Assembly: GCF_002211105.1 (NCBI RefSeq)
Contig: NZ_JPUA01000034.1
Coordinates: 194,682-258,681, forward strand
Origin: Halomonas campaniensis
GTDB lineage: Bacteria; Pseudomonadota; Gammaproteobacteria; Pseudomonadales; Halomonadaceae
Direction: 5' to 3'
DNA length: 64,000 nt
Under the pieces are notes generated by a model, which was not told where the DNA came from, did no database searches, and saw only the letters and a program-made list of their open reading frames with translations. Each line of letters opens with the position of its first letter. The stretch's first letter is position 1. A program made the translations under genes and the position numbers. Positions 56,306 to 64,000 of this stretch are shown piece after piece.

Positions 56306-57649
56306 TTAGGTCTTTAGACGCCGCTTAACTTCCACGCTTAGCCTGCCTTCGCCAAGCTTCAGTTTCAGCTTCTGGCCGGGCTGGGTATCTTCCGCGCGGC
56401 GAATGACCTGGCCCTGCTCATCCTGGGCAATCGCATAGCCCCGCCCCAGTACCGCCAGCGGGCTGACCGCGTTTAACTCCCGCGCCGCGGCTTTCAAACG
56501 TGCCTGTCGGCTCTCCAGCTGGCGCTGCATCGCACTCCCCAAACGGCGCTGTAACTGGCTCACACGTTCGCTTTCCGCGCGATGCAACCGCGCCATATCC
56601 TGGCTGGCCAAGCGCCTGCTCAACTGCGTCACCTGGGCTTTTTGTTGGCTAAGCGTTTGCTGCATGGCACGATTCAAGCGCTGATTGAGGGCGGTTAAGT
56701 GCTGGCGCTGACGGTTGAGCTGCTCGCCGGGGTGGCGCAGCTTGGCGTGCAGGGTATCCAGCCGCTGGCTGTCGCGCTCCAGGCGCGCCTGCATGGCCCG
56801 CTGCAAGCGGCTGTGTTGATGCTCCAACTGGCGCTTAAGGGTGTTTTGATCCGGCACCAGGCGCTCGGCGGCGGCCGAAGGCGTAGGCGCTCGCATATCC
56901 GCGGCGAAATCCGCCAGGGTGACGTCCACCTCGTGGCCCACCGCCGACATCACCGGCAGCCGGGAGTGAAAAATCGCCCGCGCCAGATGCTCGTTATTAA
57001 ACGCCCAGAGGTCTTCCAGGCTACCGCCACCGCGAGTGATCAGAATCACGTCCCGCTCTGGATCTAGTCGCGCCTGACGGTTAAGCAGCGCCAGCGCCGA
57101 TATCATCGCAGGTGCCGCCTCGGCGCCTTGCACGGGCACCGGTATCAGTGTCACGTCCGCCAGCGGCCAGCGCGCTTCCAGCACCGCCAGCACATCGCGA
57201 ATCGCCGCCCCGGTGGCAGAACTCAAAATCAGCAGCTTGCGGGGCGGGAAGGGCAGCGGCCGGGCGTTGGCAAACACGCCTTCGCCTTCCAACTGCGCTT
57301 TTAAGCGTTCAAACGCCGCCAACAGCTCGCCCAGGCCTGCCGCCTGAACGGCGTCAGCAATTAGCTGGTAATCGCCCCGCGGCTCGAACAGCGACACCCG
57401 CCCACGCAGCTTGACCTGATCGCCGTCGCGCATGGGGGCCGAAACAAACCGCGCCCGCTGACGAAACAGCGCACAGCGAATCTGCGCCCGGTCATCCTTC
57501 AGGGTGAAATAGACATGCCCCGACGCCGGGCGGGAAACGTTAGAGAGCTCGCCCTCCACCCACACCTCGCCCACATCGCGCTCAAGGGTTTGCTTGGCGC
57601 GCTGGTTGAGCTGGCTGACGGAGAGTGCCTGGGGAGTAGGGGAGGCCAT
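56306..57649 (-). CDS. xseA: Exodeoxyribonuclease VII large subunit
   Basis: 447 residues. The N-terminal OB fold (VWVEGELSNVSRPASGHVYFTLKDDRAQIRCALF) binds single-stranded DNA. The catalytic domain has ILSSATGAAIRDVL, VILITRGGGSLEDLWAFNNE and SAVGHEVDVTLADFAADMRAPTPSAAAE. A long helical region (about 270-400) and a C-terminal segment LGRGYAIAQDEQG follow. xseB is not adjacent. Length is normal. Confidence 0.96.
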   Translation of the reverse strand: MASPTPQALSVSQLNQRAKQTLERDVGEVWVEGELSNVSRPASGHVYFTLKDDRAQIRCALFRQRARFVSAPMRDGDQVKLRGRVSLFEPRGDYQLIADAVQAAGLGELLAAFERLKAQLEGEGVFANARPLPFPPRKLLILSSATGAAIRDVLAVLEARWPLADVTLIPVPVQGAEAAPAMISALALLNRQARLDPERDVILITRGGGSLEDLWAFNNEHLARAIFHSRLPVMSAVGHEVDVTLADFAADMRAPTPSAAAERLVPDQNTLKRQLEHQHSRLQRAMQARLERDSQRLDTLHAKLRHPGEQLNRQRQHLTALNQRLNRAMQQTLSQQKAQVTQLSRRLASQDMARLHRAESERVSQLQRRLGSAMQRQLESRQARLKAAARELNAVSPLAVLGRGYAIAQDEQGQVIRRAEDTQPGQKLKLKLGEGRLSVEVKRRLKT

Positions 57650-57653
57650 AGGG

Positions 57654-58244
57654 TTAAGCCCGCTCTAATAGAAAACGTTTGAGAGCAGCGGGATCAGGCA
57701 CGCCCTGAATCACTTCGCCATCGATGACCAAGGTCGGCACTGACTGAATAAGCGCCTCTTCCACTGCGTGGCGCTGAGCCGTTTGGTGCTGCTCCCGGTA
57801 GGTGCCCTGGGCCAGAGCATCAAGCACAGCCTGGCGCTCCAAACCCACCGACTCGGCAATATCCGCCAGCACTTCTGGGTCGCCGATATCGCGCTCCTGC
57901 TGGAAAAACGCTTTTAAAGCCGCCATGGAGTAGGGGTGGCCCAGGCCCTGCTCTTCGGCCATGGCAAACACTTCAAAGGCTTTGTCGGTGCGTGGCTGGG
58001 GCGAGATATTGGGCAGCGTAATGGGCACGCCGAGCTTTTTGGCCATGGGATAAACCGAATCCTGCCATATTTTAGGCAAGTAAGGGTCTTCCACCTTCAG
58101 CGTGGGCACCGGGGCTGGGCGCAGCTCGAAAGGCCGCCAGCGGATTTCCACATCCATACCCTCGGTTGCCTGAACAATGGCCTCTTCGGCTAGCAGGCAG
58201 AAGGGGCAAACGTAATCGGTGTAGACAATAATCTGTTGAGACAA
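57654..58244 (-). CDS. DsbA/FrnE-family thioredoxin-fold protein
   Basis: A 196-residue DsbA-like protein with no signal peptide, so it is probably cytoplasmic. The redox motif is DYVCPFCLLAEEAI near residue 15. A helical insertion follows. The cis-Pro region is QSVPTLVIDGE. The FrnE group has this layout. GGGGGC precedes the start. It lies four bases after xseA's upstream end, so the two could be cotranscribed. Confidence 0.9.
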   Translation of the reverse strand: MSQQIIVYTDYVCPFCLLAEEAIVQATEGMDVEIRWRPFELRPAPVPTLKVEDPYLPKIWQDSVYPMAKKLGVPITLPNISPQPRTDKAFEVFAMAEEQGLGHPYSMAALKAFFQQERDIGDPEVLADIAESVGLERQAVLDALAQGTYREQHQTAQRHAVEEALIQSVPTLVIDGEVIQGVPDPAALKRFLLERA

Positions 58245-58333
58245 AAGGCCCCCTTTACATAAAAAAATAACCCACTAACAGCCTACCAGCATACGTCATT
58301 AGCATTTGGTATAAGCACAACAGCCTGACTGCA

Positions 58334-58363
58334 TTGCTGGGATGGCCCTCAAAACGCTATAAT
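58334..58363 (+). promoter_or_regulatory. Predicted guaB promoter
   Basis: A perfect TATAAT at 58358-58363 with TTGCTG at 58334-58339 (18-bp spacer) lies 52 bp before the guaB ATG. Confidence 0.65.
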
Positions 58364-58414
58364 AGGCGATTAACCTTTCACGCCCCACTTCCTCTCAATC
58401 AGGGTGTTGCCGCT

Positions 58415-59884
58415 ATGCTACGTATGGCCCAAGAAGCACTAACGTTCGATGACGTTCTCCTCGTTCCCGGCTTCTCCGATGTCCTCCCCAAGGATGTCAG
58501 CCTCAAAACCCGCCTGACCCGCAATCTTTCGCTCAATATTCCGCTCCTCTCTGCCGCGATGGACACCGTTACCGAAGCGCGTCTAGCGATTGCGATGGCC
58601 CAGGAAGGCGGCATCGGCATCATCCATAAGAGCATGGCCATGGCCCAGCAAGCCGCTGAGGTGCGCAAGGTCAAAAAGCACGAAAGCGTGATTGTAAAAG
58701 ACCCGGTCACCGTTAGCCCTAAAGCCAAGCTCGAAGACCTGCTCGCCATGGCCCGTGAATACGGCTTCTCCGGTTTCCCCGTGGTAGAAGGCGAAACCCT
58801 GGTGGGTATCGTGACCGAGCGTGACATGCGCTTCCAGCCTAACCACGGCGACAGTGTAGAAGCGATCATGACGCCGCGCGACCGGCTGGTTACCGTCAAA
58901 GAGGGTACCGACCTCGAAACCAGCAAAGCCAAAATGCGCGAACACCGCATCGAGAAAATGCTGATCGTTGATGACGAGTTCCACCTGCGCGGCCTGGTCA
59001 CCTTCCAGGATATCGAAAAAGCCCGCACCTACCCGATGGCCGCCAAAGACAGCGACGGTCGTTTGTTAGTTGGCGCAGCGGTCGGCACCGGCCCGGAAAC
59101 CCCGGATCGCGTGGCCGCCCTGGCTGAAGCAGGCGTTGACGTGATCATTGTCGATACCGCCCACGGCCACTCCCAAGGCGTTCTCGACCGCGTTCGCTGG
59201 ATTAAAGAGCACTTCCCGCAGATTCAGGTGATTGGCGGCAACATCGCCACCGCTGGTGCAGCCCGAGCGCTGGCCGAAGCAGGCGCGGATGCCGTTAAAG
59301 TCGGTATCGGCCCTGGCTCGATCTGCACCACGCGCATTGTAGCCGGCGTTGGCGTACCGCAAATTACCGCGGTTTCCAACGTGGCCGAAGCGCTTAAAGA
59401 GTACGACATTCCGCTGATTGCCGATGGCGGCGTCCGCTTCTCCGGTGACCTGGCCAAGGCGATTGCCGCTGGCGCTAGCGCCGTAATGGTCGGCGGCCTG
59501 CTGGCCGGTACCGAAGAAGCGCCGGGTGAAGTCGAGCTTTACCAGGGCCGTACCTACAAAGCCTACCGTGGCATGGGTTCCATGGGTGCCATGTCGCAGA
59601 GCCAGGGCAGCGCCGACCGCTACTTCCAGGATAAGAGCGAAGGCGCCGAGAAGTTGGTGCCGGAAGGCATTGAAGGCCGCGTTCCCTATAAAGGCATGAT
59701 GAGCGCCATCGTTCACCAGTTGATGGGTGGCCTGCGCGCCTCCATGGGCTACACCGGCTGCCGCGATATTCAGGAAATGCGCACCAAACCGGAGTTCGTA
59801 CAAATTACCGGCGCTGGCTTTAACGAATCCCACGTCCACAACGTGCAGATCACCAAAGAAGCTCCCAACTACCGGGTGAGCTAA
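58415..59884 (+). CDS. guaB: IMP dehydrogenase
   Basis: 489 residues, the family norm. It oxidises IMP to XMP, the first committed step to GMP. The TIM barrel has [11 protein letters not shown] near residue 7, the catalytic Cys in [20 protein letters not shown] near 300 and [10 protein letters not shown]. Two CBS domains (about 90-205) are inserted ([13 protein letters not shown]). The start at 58415 ([13 protein letters not shown]) matches the usual N-terminus. An in-frame start 27 codons earlier overlaps the promoter. Confidence 0.97.
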   Translation: MLRMAQEALTFDDVLLVPGFSDVLPKDVSLKTRLTRNLSLNIPLLSAAMDTVTEARLAIAMAQEGGIGIIHKSMAMAQQAAEVRKVKKHESVIVKDPVTVSPKAKLEDLLAMAREYGFSGFPVVEGETLVGIVTERDMRFQPNHGDSVEAIMTPRDRLVTVKEGTDLETSKAKMREHRIEKMLIVDDEFHLRGLVTFQDIEKARTYPMAAKDSDGRLLVGAAVGTGPETPDRVAALAEAGVDVIIVDTAHGHSQGVLDRVRWIKEHFPQIQVIGGNIATAGAARALAEAGADAVKVGIGPGSICTTRIVAGVGVPQITAVSNVAEALKEYDIPLIADGGVRFSGDLAKAIAAGASAVMVGGLLAGTEEAPGEVELYQGRTYKAYRGMGSMGAMSQSQGSADRYFQDKSEGAEKLVPEGIEGRVPYKGMMSAIVHQLMGGLRASMGYTGCRDIQEMRTKPEFVQITGAGFNESHVHNVQITKEAPNYRVS

Positions 59885-59906
59885 CCAGCAAGATTAGTTA
59901 TATGGC

Positions 59907-59938
59907 GCGGCGGGCATTGCCCCGCCGCTTGCTTTTTG
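59907..59938 (+). terminator. GC-rich hairpin between guaB and guaA
   Basis: The 8-bp stem GCGGCGGG/CCCGCCGC (59907-59914, 59921-59928) is followed by TTGCTTTTT. It may attenuate rather than stop transcription, because guaA probably depends on the guaB promoter. Confidence 0.65.
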
Positions 59939-59980
59939 GCCTTACCAGCGGCACCCACACCGCTTAACCGAGACCCCGCC

Positions 59981-61558
59981 ATGAGTGACATTCACGCCCA
60001 TAAGATTTTGATTCTCGACTTCGGCTCGCAGTACACCCAACTGATCGCCCGCCGAGTTCGCGAGATCGGCGTTTATTCCGAAGTCCGCGCGTTTGATATC
60101 ACCGAAGAAGAGATCCGCGAGTACAACCCCAACGGCATTATCATGGCCGGTGGCCCGGAATCCGTGACGGAACTGGACTCCCCGCGTGCGCCCCAGTGCG
60201 TGTTCGAGATGGGCCTGCCGGTGTTTGGTATCTGCTACGGGATGCAGACCATGGCTGAGCAGTTGGGCGGCAAGGTAGAAGGCTCTAATCAGCGTGAATT
60301 CGGCTACGCACAGATTCAGATCGACGAAGATAACGCGCTGTTCAAAGACATCAAAGACCACGTAGACGCGAAAAGCGGCAAAGCCCTGCTGGACGTATGG
60401 ATGAGCCACGGCGACAAGGTCGCCGAAGCGCCCACCGAGTTCACCGTGACCGCCTCCACGCCGAGCTGCCCGATTGCCGCTATGGCCTGGGAAGAGAAGC
60501 AGTTTTACGGCGTACAGTTCCACCCGGAAGTGACCCATACCCTGCAGGGCCAGCGCATTCTCGAGCATTTCGTGCTGGATATCTGTAAAGCCGAAAAGCT
60601 GTGGACACCTGCGCAAATCATCGAAGACCAGGTACAGCGCGTGCGCGAGCAAGTGGGCGACCGCCACGTATTGCTTGGCCTCTCCGGTGGTGTGGACTCC
60701 TCTGTAGTAGCGGCACTGCTACACAAAGCGATTGGCACCCAACTGACCTGCGTGTTCGTCGACAACGGCCTGCTGCGTAAATCGGAAGGCGACCAGGTAA
60801 TGGAAACCTTCGCCAAGCACATGGGCGTGAAGGTGATCCGCGTAGACGCCGAAGACCTGTTCCTCGGCAAGCTGAAGGGCGAAAAAGACCCGGAAGCCAA
60901 GCGAAAAATCATCGGCAATACCTTCATCGACGTGTTCGATGAAGAGGCCAGCAAAATTGAAGGCGTCGACTTCCTGGCCCAGGGCACCATCTACCCGGAC
61001 GTGATCGAATCCGCCGCCTCCAAGACCGGCAAGGCGCACGTGATCAAATCCCACCACAACGTAGGTGGCTTGCCGGAGACTATGAAGCTCAAACTGGTCG
61101 AGCCGCTGCGCGAACTGTTTAAAGACGAAGTGCGCAAACTCGGCCTGGAACTCGGCCTGCCCTACGATATGGTCTATCGCCACCCGTTCCCTGGCCCCGG
61201 CCTGGGCGTGCGTATTCTTGGCGAAGTGAAGAAAGAGTATGCCGACATCCTCCGCGACGCCGACGCTATCTTCATCGAAGAGCTGCGCGCCTCCGGCTGG
61301 TACGAAAAAACCAGCCAAGCCTTCGCCGTGTTCCTGCCGGTAAAATCCGTAGGCGTAGTCGGCGACGGCCGCCGCTACGAATGGGTCATCGCGCTACGCG
61401 CGGTCGAAACCATCGACTTCATGACCGCACGCTGGGCGCACCTGCCCTACGAGCTGCTGGAAAAGGTTTCTAACCGGATTATCAATGAGTTGGAAGGGGT
61501 TTCACGGGTGACCTACGATGTGAGTAGTAAGCCGCCTGCTACTATAGAATGGGAGTGA
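59981..61558 (+). CDS. guaA: GMP synthase (glutamine-hydrolysing)
   Basis: 525 residues. The N-terminal amidotransferase has the nucleophile Cys in [16 protein letters not shown] and the His in [11 protein letters not shown]. The ATP-pyrophosphatase has the P loop [17 protein letters not shown] near residue 233. The C-terminal dimerisation domain ends PPATIEWE. The start at 59981 ([15 protein letters not shown]) is the conserved one. The codon use of the last ~100 bases, from about 61460, shifts from C-ending to T- and A-ending codons (for example ATA and GCT ACT ATA), although the protein stays normal. The 3' end of guaA is a known island insertion site. Confidence 0.97.
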   Translation: MSDIHAHKILILDFGSQYTQLIARRVREIGVYSEVRAFDITEEEIREYNPNGIIMAGGPESVTELDSPRAPQCVFEMGLPVFGICYGMQTMAEQLGGKVEGSNQREFGYAQIQIDEDNALFKDIKDHVDAKSGKALLDVWMSHGDKVAEAPTEFTVTASTPSCPIAAMAWEEKQFYGVQFHPEVTHTLQGQRILEHFVLDICKAEKLWTPAQIIEDQVQRVREQVGDRHVLLGLSGGVDSSVVAALLHKAIGTQLTCVFVDNGLLRKSEGDQVMETFAKHMGVKVIRVDAEDLFLGKLKGEKDPEAKRKIIGNTFIDVFDEEASKIEGVDFLAQGTIYPDVIESAASKTGKAHVIKSHHNVGGLPETMKLKLVEPLRELFKDEVRKLGLELGLPYDMVYRHPFPGPGLGVRILGEVKKEYADILRDADAIFIEELRASGWYEKTSQAFAVFLPVKSVGVVGDGRRYEWVIALRAVETIDFMTARWAHLPYELLEKVSNRIINELEGVSRVTYDVSSKPPATIEWE

Positions 61559-61581
61559 GTTTCCTTCTGAATTTTTAGATG

Positions 61582-61613
61582 ATAAAAAACCACCAATCTA
61601 GGTGGTTTTTTAT
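61582..61613. terminator. Terminator after guaA, bidirectional
   Basis: The 11-bp perfect stem AAAAAACCACC/GGTGGTTTTTT (61584-61594, 61601-61611) with a six-base loop. It is the last feature of the core-genome side of the island boundary. Confidence 0.88.
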
Positions 61614-61681
61614 TAAATTTAAGTACAGAATAGTGGCGTTAACAGATAGCTTTTATTTATCCTAAGGTCTGTTTTAAAGAC

Positions 61682-61687
61682 TATAAT
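61682..61687 (+). promoter_or_regulatory. -10 element of the TIR-STAND gene
   Basis: A perfect TATAAT 25 bp before the ATG at 61713. No good -35 is seen at the usual distance. The ribosome-binding site is weak (TTGAG, eight bases before the ATG). Confidence 0.5.
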
Positions 61688-61712
61688 TATTTGGCCTTTA
61701 TTGAGTATTTTT

Positions 61713-64000
61713 ATGACTTCTATAAAAGTTTTTATTAGCTATTCACATAAAGATGAAAGTTATAAAGAGTCTCTGTTAGAGCACATGGCATCATTGAGAA
61801 GAAGTGGTCTTATAGACGAATGGCATGATAGAAAAATTATTCCTGGCCAGAATTGGGCTGAAGAAATTTCCGAAAACGTGGCTAGTTCTAATTTGATAAT
61901 TTTTCTAGTAAGTGCTAGCTTTCTGAATTCTGATTATTGCATTACTAAAGAAGCCTCAAAAGCAATGGAGATGCATGCGAATGGAGAAGCTATCCTAGTT
62001 CCAATTTTAATTCGCCCTTGTAAGTGGGATATAGACGAACTGTCGGCATTTCAAGGATTGCCAAAAGATACATTGCCTGTTTCAAAGTGGAATAATGAAG
62101 ATGAAGCCTGGCTTGATGTGGTTAACAGCATTGAAGATTTAATTAAAGACTATAATTTAACTAAAGGTTCTTCTGGCCAATCGTTGATAAAGAAAAAAGA
62201 ATGTATCACGCAAGATAGCTTTCTAGAATGGCTAGATAACACGGAAATAGTTTTGACTCATAGAAGAGTTGATAAGGTTAAATTAAGTGATATTTATACA
62301 TCGCCTGATATAGAGTTAGACTCAAATGAGACTGCGAAAGATATCGATATAATTGATTCAAAAAAACTTTTAGATATTGACGGAAATTTTCTGTTGTATG
62401 GTGAGGAGCAGCAAGGTAAAACCGCTCTTTTAAAAATGTTTTTTAAAGAAAGTTTAAAGATTAGCGCTTTGCCTATTTATATCGATGCTGAAGATGTGAA
62501 TAAGTCTGATCTTGAGCAAGTGCTTAGTAAATTATTATCTGTGCAATATGATTCGGTGGGCTTTGCTAATCTGAAAGATTATAATTACAAGATAGCATTG
62601 GTTGATAACTTTGATTTAATTAAGCTAAATTCTAAGTTTAAAGATATTTTTTTAAGTAGTTTAGAAGATTTCTTTGATAAAGTTATTATTACATGTCATG
62701 ATTCATTCAGCTATATTGTTGCGGATGTGCCTAGCTTCTCAAATTTTGATTCTGGAAAGATTTTAGGCTTTGGTAATTTAAAAAGAGAAGAAATCGCTCG
62801 AAAATGGGTTTCACTAGGAGTAGAAGAATCTATAGAGGAAGTCGATTTATATGATGAGTGCGATGAAATTAAAAAACATCTGAATACAGTTATTAAAAAG
62901 AATGTGGTTCCAGCCAAACCTATATATGTTTTGATTTTAATGCAAATGTTTGAAGCTTATTCTAAACAGAATATAGAGCTAACTTCATATGGTCATTGTT
63001 ATCAACAATTAATTTATCAATCTTTAGAGAAATCTAAAGTGAAATATTCAGAGTACGAAAAATATTTAAATATATTAACTGAGATTTCTTGGGCAATTTT
63101 TAAGAATGAAGGGCAGGGTTTGAATGAATTTAAAATATCAAGTTTTTTTAAAGATTATAGTGCTCGGTTTTTAGTTTCAGATTTTGATGCTGTGATTAAA
63201 AAGCTAAAAAATTGCTCGATACTTATGGAAAAAGATCTAAAAGTTAATTTTAGGTATCCATATATTTACTATTTTTTCGTTGCAAAAAAAATAGCTGAAG
63301 GTTATTCAAGTTCTCAAGAAATAAAAAATGATGTTGAGCTGCTTTTGGAAAAGCTACATAGAGAAGATGCCTCAAATATACTAATATTTATAACTCATCA
63401 TAGTAAGGATGCTTGGGTTATTGATGAGATTAAAAAGGTATTAGATTTTCTTTTTTCTGAAAATGGTAAAGCAGAGCTCACAAAAAATCAGTTATCTTTT
63501 ATGGATGATTTCATAAAGCAAATTCCTGACCTAGTGATTGAGCAAAGAGAGATTCAAAACGAGCGTGAACAACATAATAAGAAGCTAGATGAGATTGAAC
63601 GTTCTGAAAGAAAAGATGATGAAGAAGGTGAGCCGCTGGATGTATTAGCAAATATAAACAAGGCTTTTAAAGGTATGGAAGTGGCTGGACAAATAATTAG
63701 AAATAGGCATGCCACTCTAACCAAAGATACTTTGTTTGATATCGCTAACTGTGGTGCTTCAACGGGCTTAAGATTCTTAGATTATTTTATTAGAATGTCT
63801 GATACTTCAAAAACGGAAATAGTTAATGTAATCGAGACGCATCTCGCTGAGCACCCGAATCTATCAGACAGTGAAGTCCAGGATCATGCTCAAAAGTTGT
63901 ATTTACACCTCACATATGGAGTGATAAACGGTGTCATTAGAAAAATAGCTTCTTCAATTGGTTCTAGAGAAGCATTCGAAGTATATCAGAAGCTAGCTTT
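61713..64000 (+). CDS. TIR-STAND (NLR-like) NTPase, 3' end outside window
   Basis: At least 762 codons open from ATG 61713 to the window edge, with no stop. Residues about 1-145 form a TIR domain: KVFISYSHKDESY, then LIIFLVSASFLNSDYC and the candidate NADase Glu80 in YCITKEASKAM. Residues about 165-210 link to a P-loop NTPase with Walker A GEEQQGKT (230-237), Walker B IALVDNFD (Asp298, Asp301) and the sensor strand VIITCHDSF. RYPYIYYFFVAKKIAE (about 510-525) resembles the end of a NACHT/STAND winged-helix region. A charged coil (about 608-645) and a helical C-terminal part follow. The gene is strongly AT-rich against its surroundings and directly follows guaA. It is probably an anti-phage NLR-like protein whose TIR domain would destroy NAD+ on activation. 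The activity is inferred from the families. Confidence 0.9.
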   Translation, partial: MTSIKVFISYSHKDESYKESLLEHMASLRRSGLIDEWHDRKIIPGQNWAEEISENVASSNLIIFLVSASFLNSDYCITKEASKAMEMHANGEAILVPILIRPCKWDIDELSAFQGLPKDTLPVSKWNNEDEAWLDVVNSIEDLIKDYNLTKGSSGQSLIKKKECITQDSFLEWLDNTEIVLTHRRVDKVKLSDIYTSPDIELDSNETAKDIDIIDSKKLLDIDGNFLLYGEEQQGKTALLKMFFKESLKISALPIYIDAEDVNKSDLEQVLSKLLSVQYDSVGFANLKDYNYKIALVDNFDLIKLNSKFKDIFLSSLEDFFDKVIITCHDSFSYIVADVPSFSNFDSGKILGFGNLKREEIARKWVSLGVEESIEEVDLYDECDEIKKHLNTVIKKNVVPAKPIYVLILMQMFEAYSKQNIELTSYGHCYQQLIYQSLEKSKVKYSEYEKYLNILTEISWAIFKNEGQGLNEFKISSFFKDYSARFLVSDFDAVIKKLKNCSILMEKDLKVNFRYPYIYYFFVAKKIAEGYSSSQEIKNDVELLLEKLHREDASNILIFITHHSKDAWVIDEIKKVLDFLFSENGKAELTKNQLSFMDDFIKQIPDLVIEQREIQNEREQHNKKLDEIERSERKDDEEGEPLDVLANINKAFKGMEVAGQIIRNRHATLTKDTLFDIANCGASTGLRFLDYFIRMSDTSKTEIVNVIETHLAEHPNLSDSEVQDHAQKLYLHLTYGVINGVIRKIASSIGSREAFEVYQKLA

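Noticed and set aside
62711..62917. Minus-strand frame of 68 codons in the AT-rich region
   Set aside because: It lies wholly inside the TIR-STAND coding frame on the other strand and has no recognisable sequence.

Overview
The window is a chromosomal segment of a gammaproteobacterium, most likely Halomonadaceae (Halomonas or a close relative). The evidence is a moderately GC-rich coding background, acidic proteins, a Na+-pumping oxaloacetate decarboxylase, and a gene order (pyrG-kdsA-eno, fdxA-mutS-cinA-recA-recX-alaS-lysC-csrA-tRNAs, smc-zipA-ligA) that matches the Pseudomonas/Oceanospirillales arrangement with local differences. The genus is inferred from gene content and order and was not tested.

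Layout. 1-3331: pyrG (5' end outside the window), kdsA, eno. 3332-3854: a regulatory stretch with a perfect GacA-type upstream box (TGTAAG-N6-CTTACA), a second partial box 22 bp away, and a GGA-rich RsmZ/CsrB-type small RNA ending in a terminator. It sits beside fdxA, as rsmZ does in Pseudomonas. 3855-13960: fdxA, mutS, cinA-like pncC, recA (LexA box upstream), recX, alaS, lysC and csrA, the probable target of the small RNA. 14094-14461: tRNA-Ser(GCU) and two identical tRNA-Arg(ACG). 14663-19315: dusC and oadGAB. 19426-20447: a leftward two-gene unit of yigZ and a LexA/UmuD-like S24 protein that has lost both catalytic residues but has LexA boxes in its promoter. 20645-27795: the complete cytochrome c maturation cluster ccmABCDEFGHI. 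27820-38281: smc, zipA, ligA and yheU, interrupted by a tartrate dehydratase/LysR pair. 38291-49600: mnmC, yciI-like, the PHP nuclease rnm, yciO-like, a HAD acid phosphatase, a Kv-type channel with a zinc ribbon, a CYTH protein, the DUF47-pit phosphate pair, argA and a carboxymuconolactone-decarboxylase-like gene. 49660-57649: a class III aminotransferase with a divergent RpiR regulator, a hipBA toxin-antitoxin module with three operators exactly 50 bp apart, an SDR oxidoreductase, two proteins of unknown function and xseA. 57654-61558: a DsbA/FrnE-family protein, guaB and guaA.

Immediately after guaA the composition changes sharply. One sampled 60-base line inside guaA has 41 G+C; one inside the following gene has 14. 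From 61713 to the window edge runs one uninterrupted AT-rich reading frame of at least 762 codons. It encodes an N-terminal TIR domain with the candidate NADase glutamate, then a STAND/NLR-like P-loop NTPase and a helical C-terminal part. This is the start of an acquired, probably anti-phage, island at the 3' end of guaA, and it is the most interesting object in the window. The last ~100 bases of guaA also change codon habit, as expected if an island replaced the gene's 3' end.
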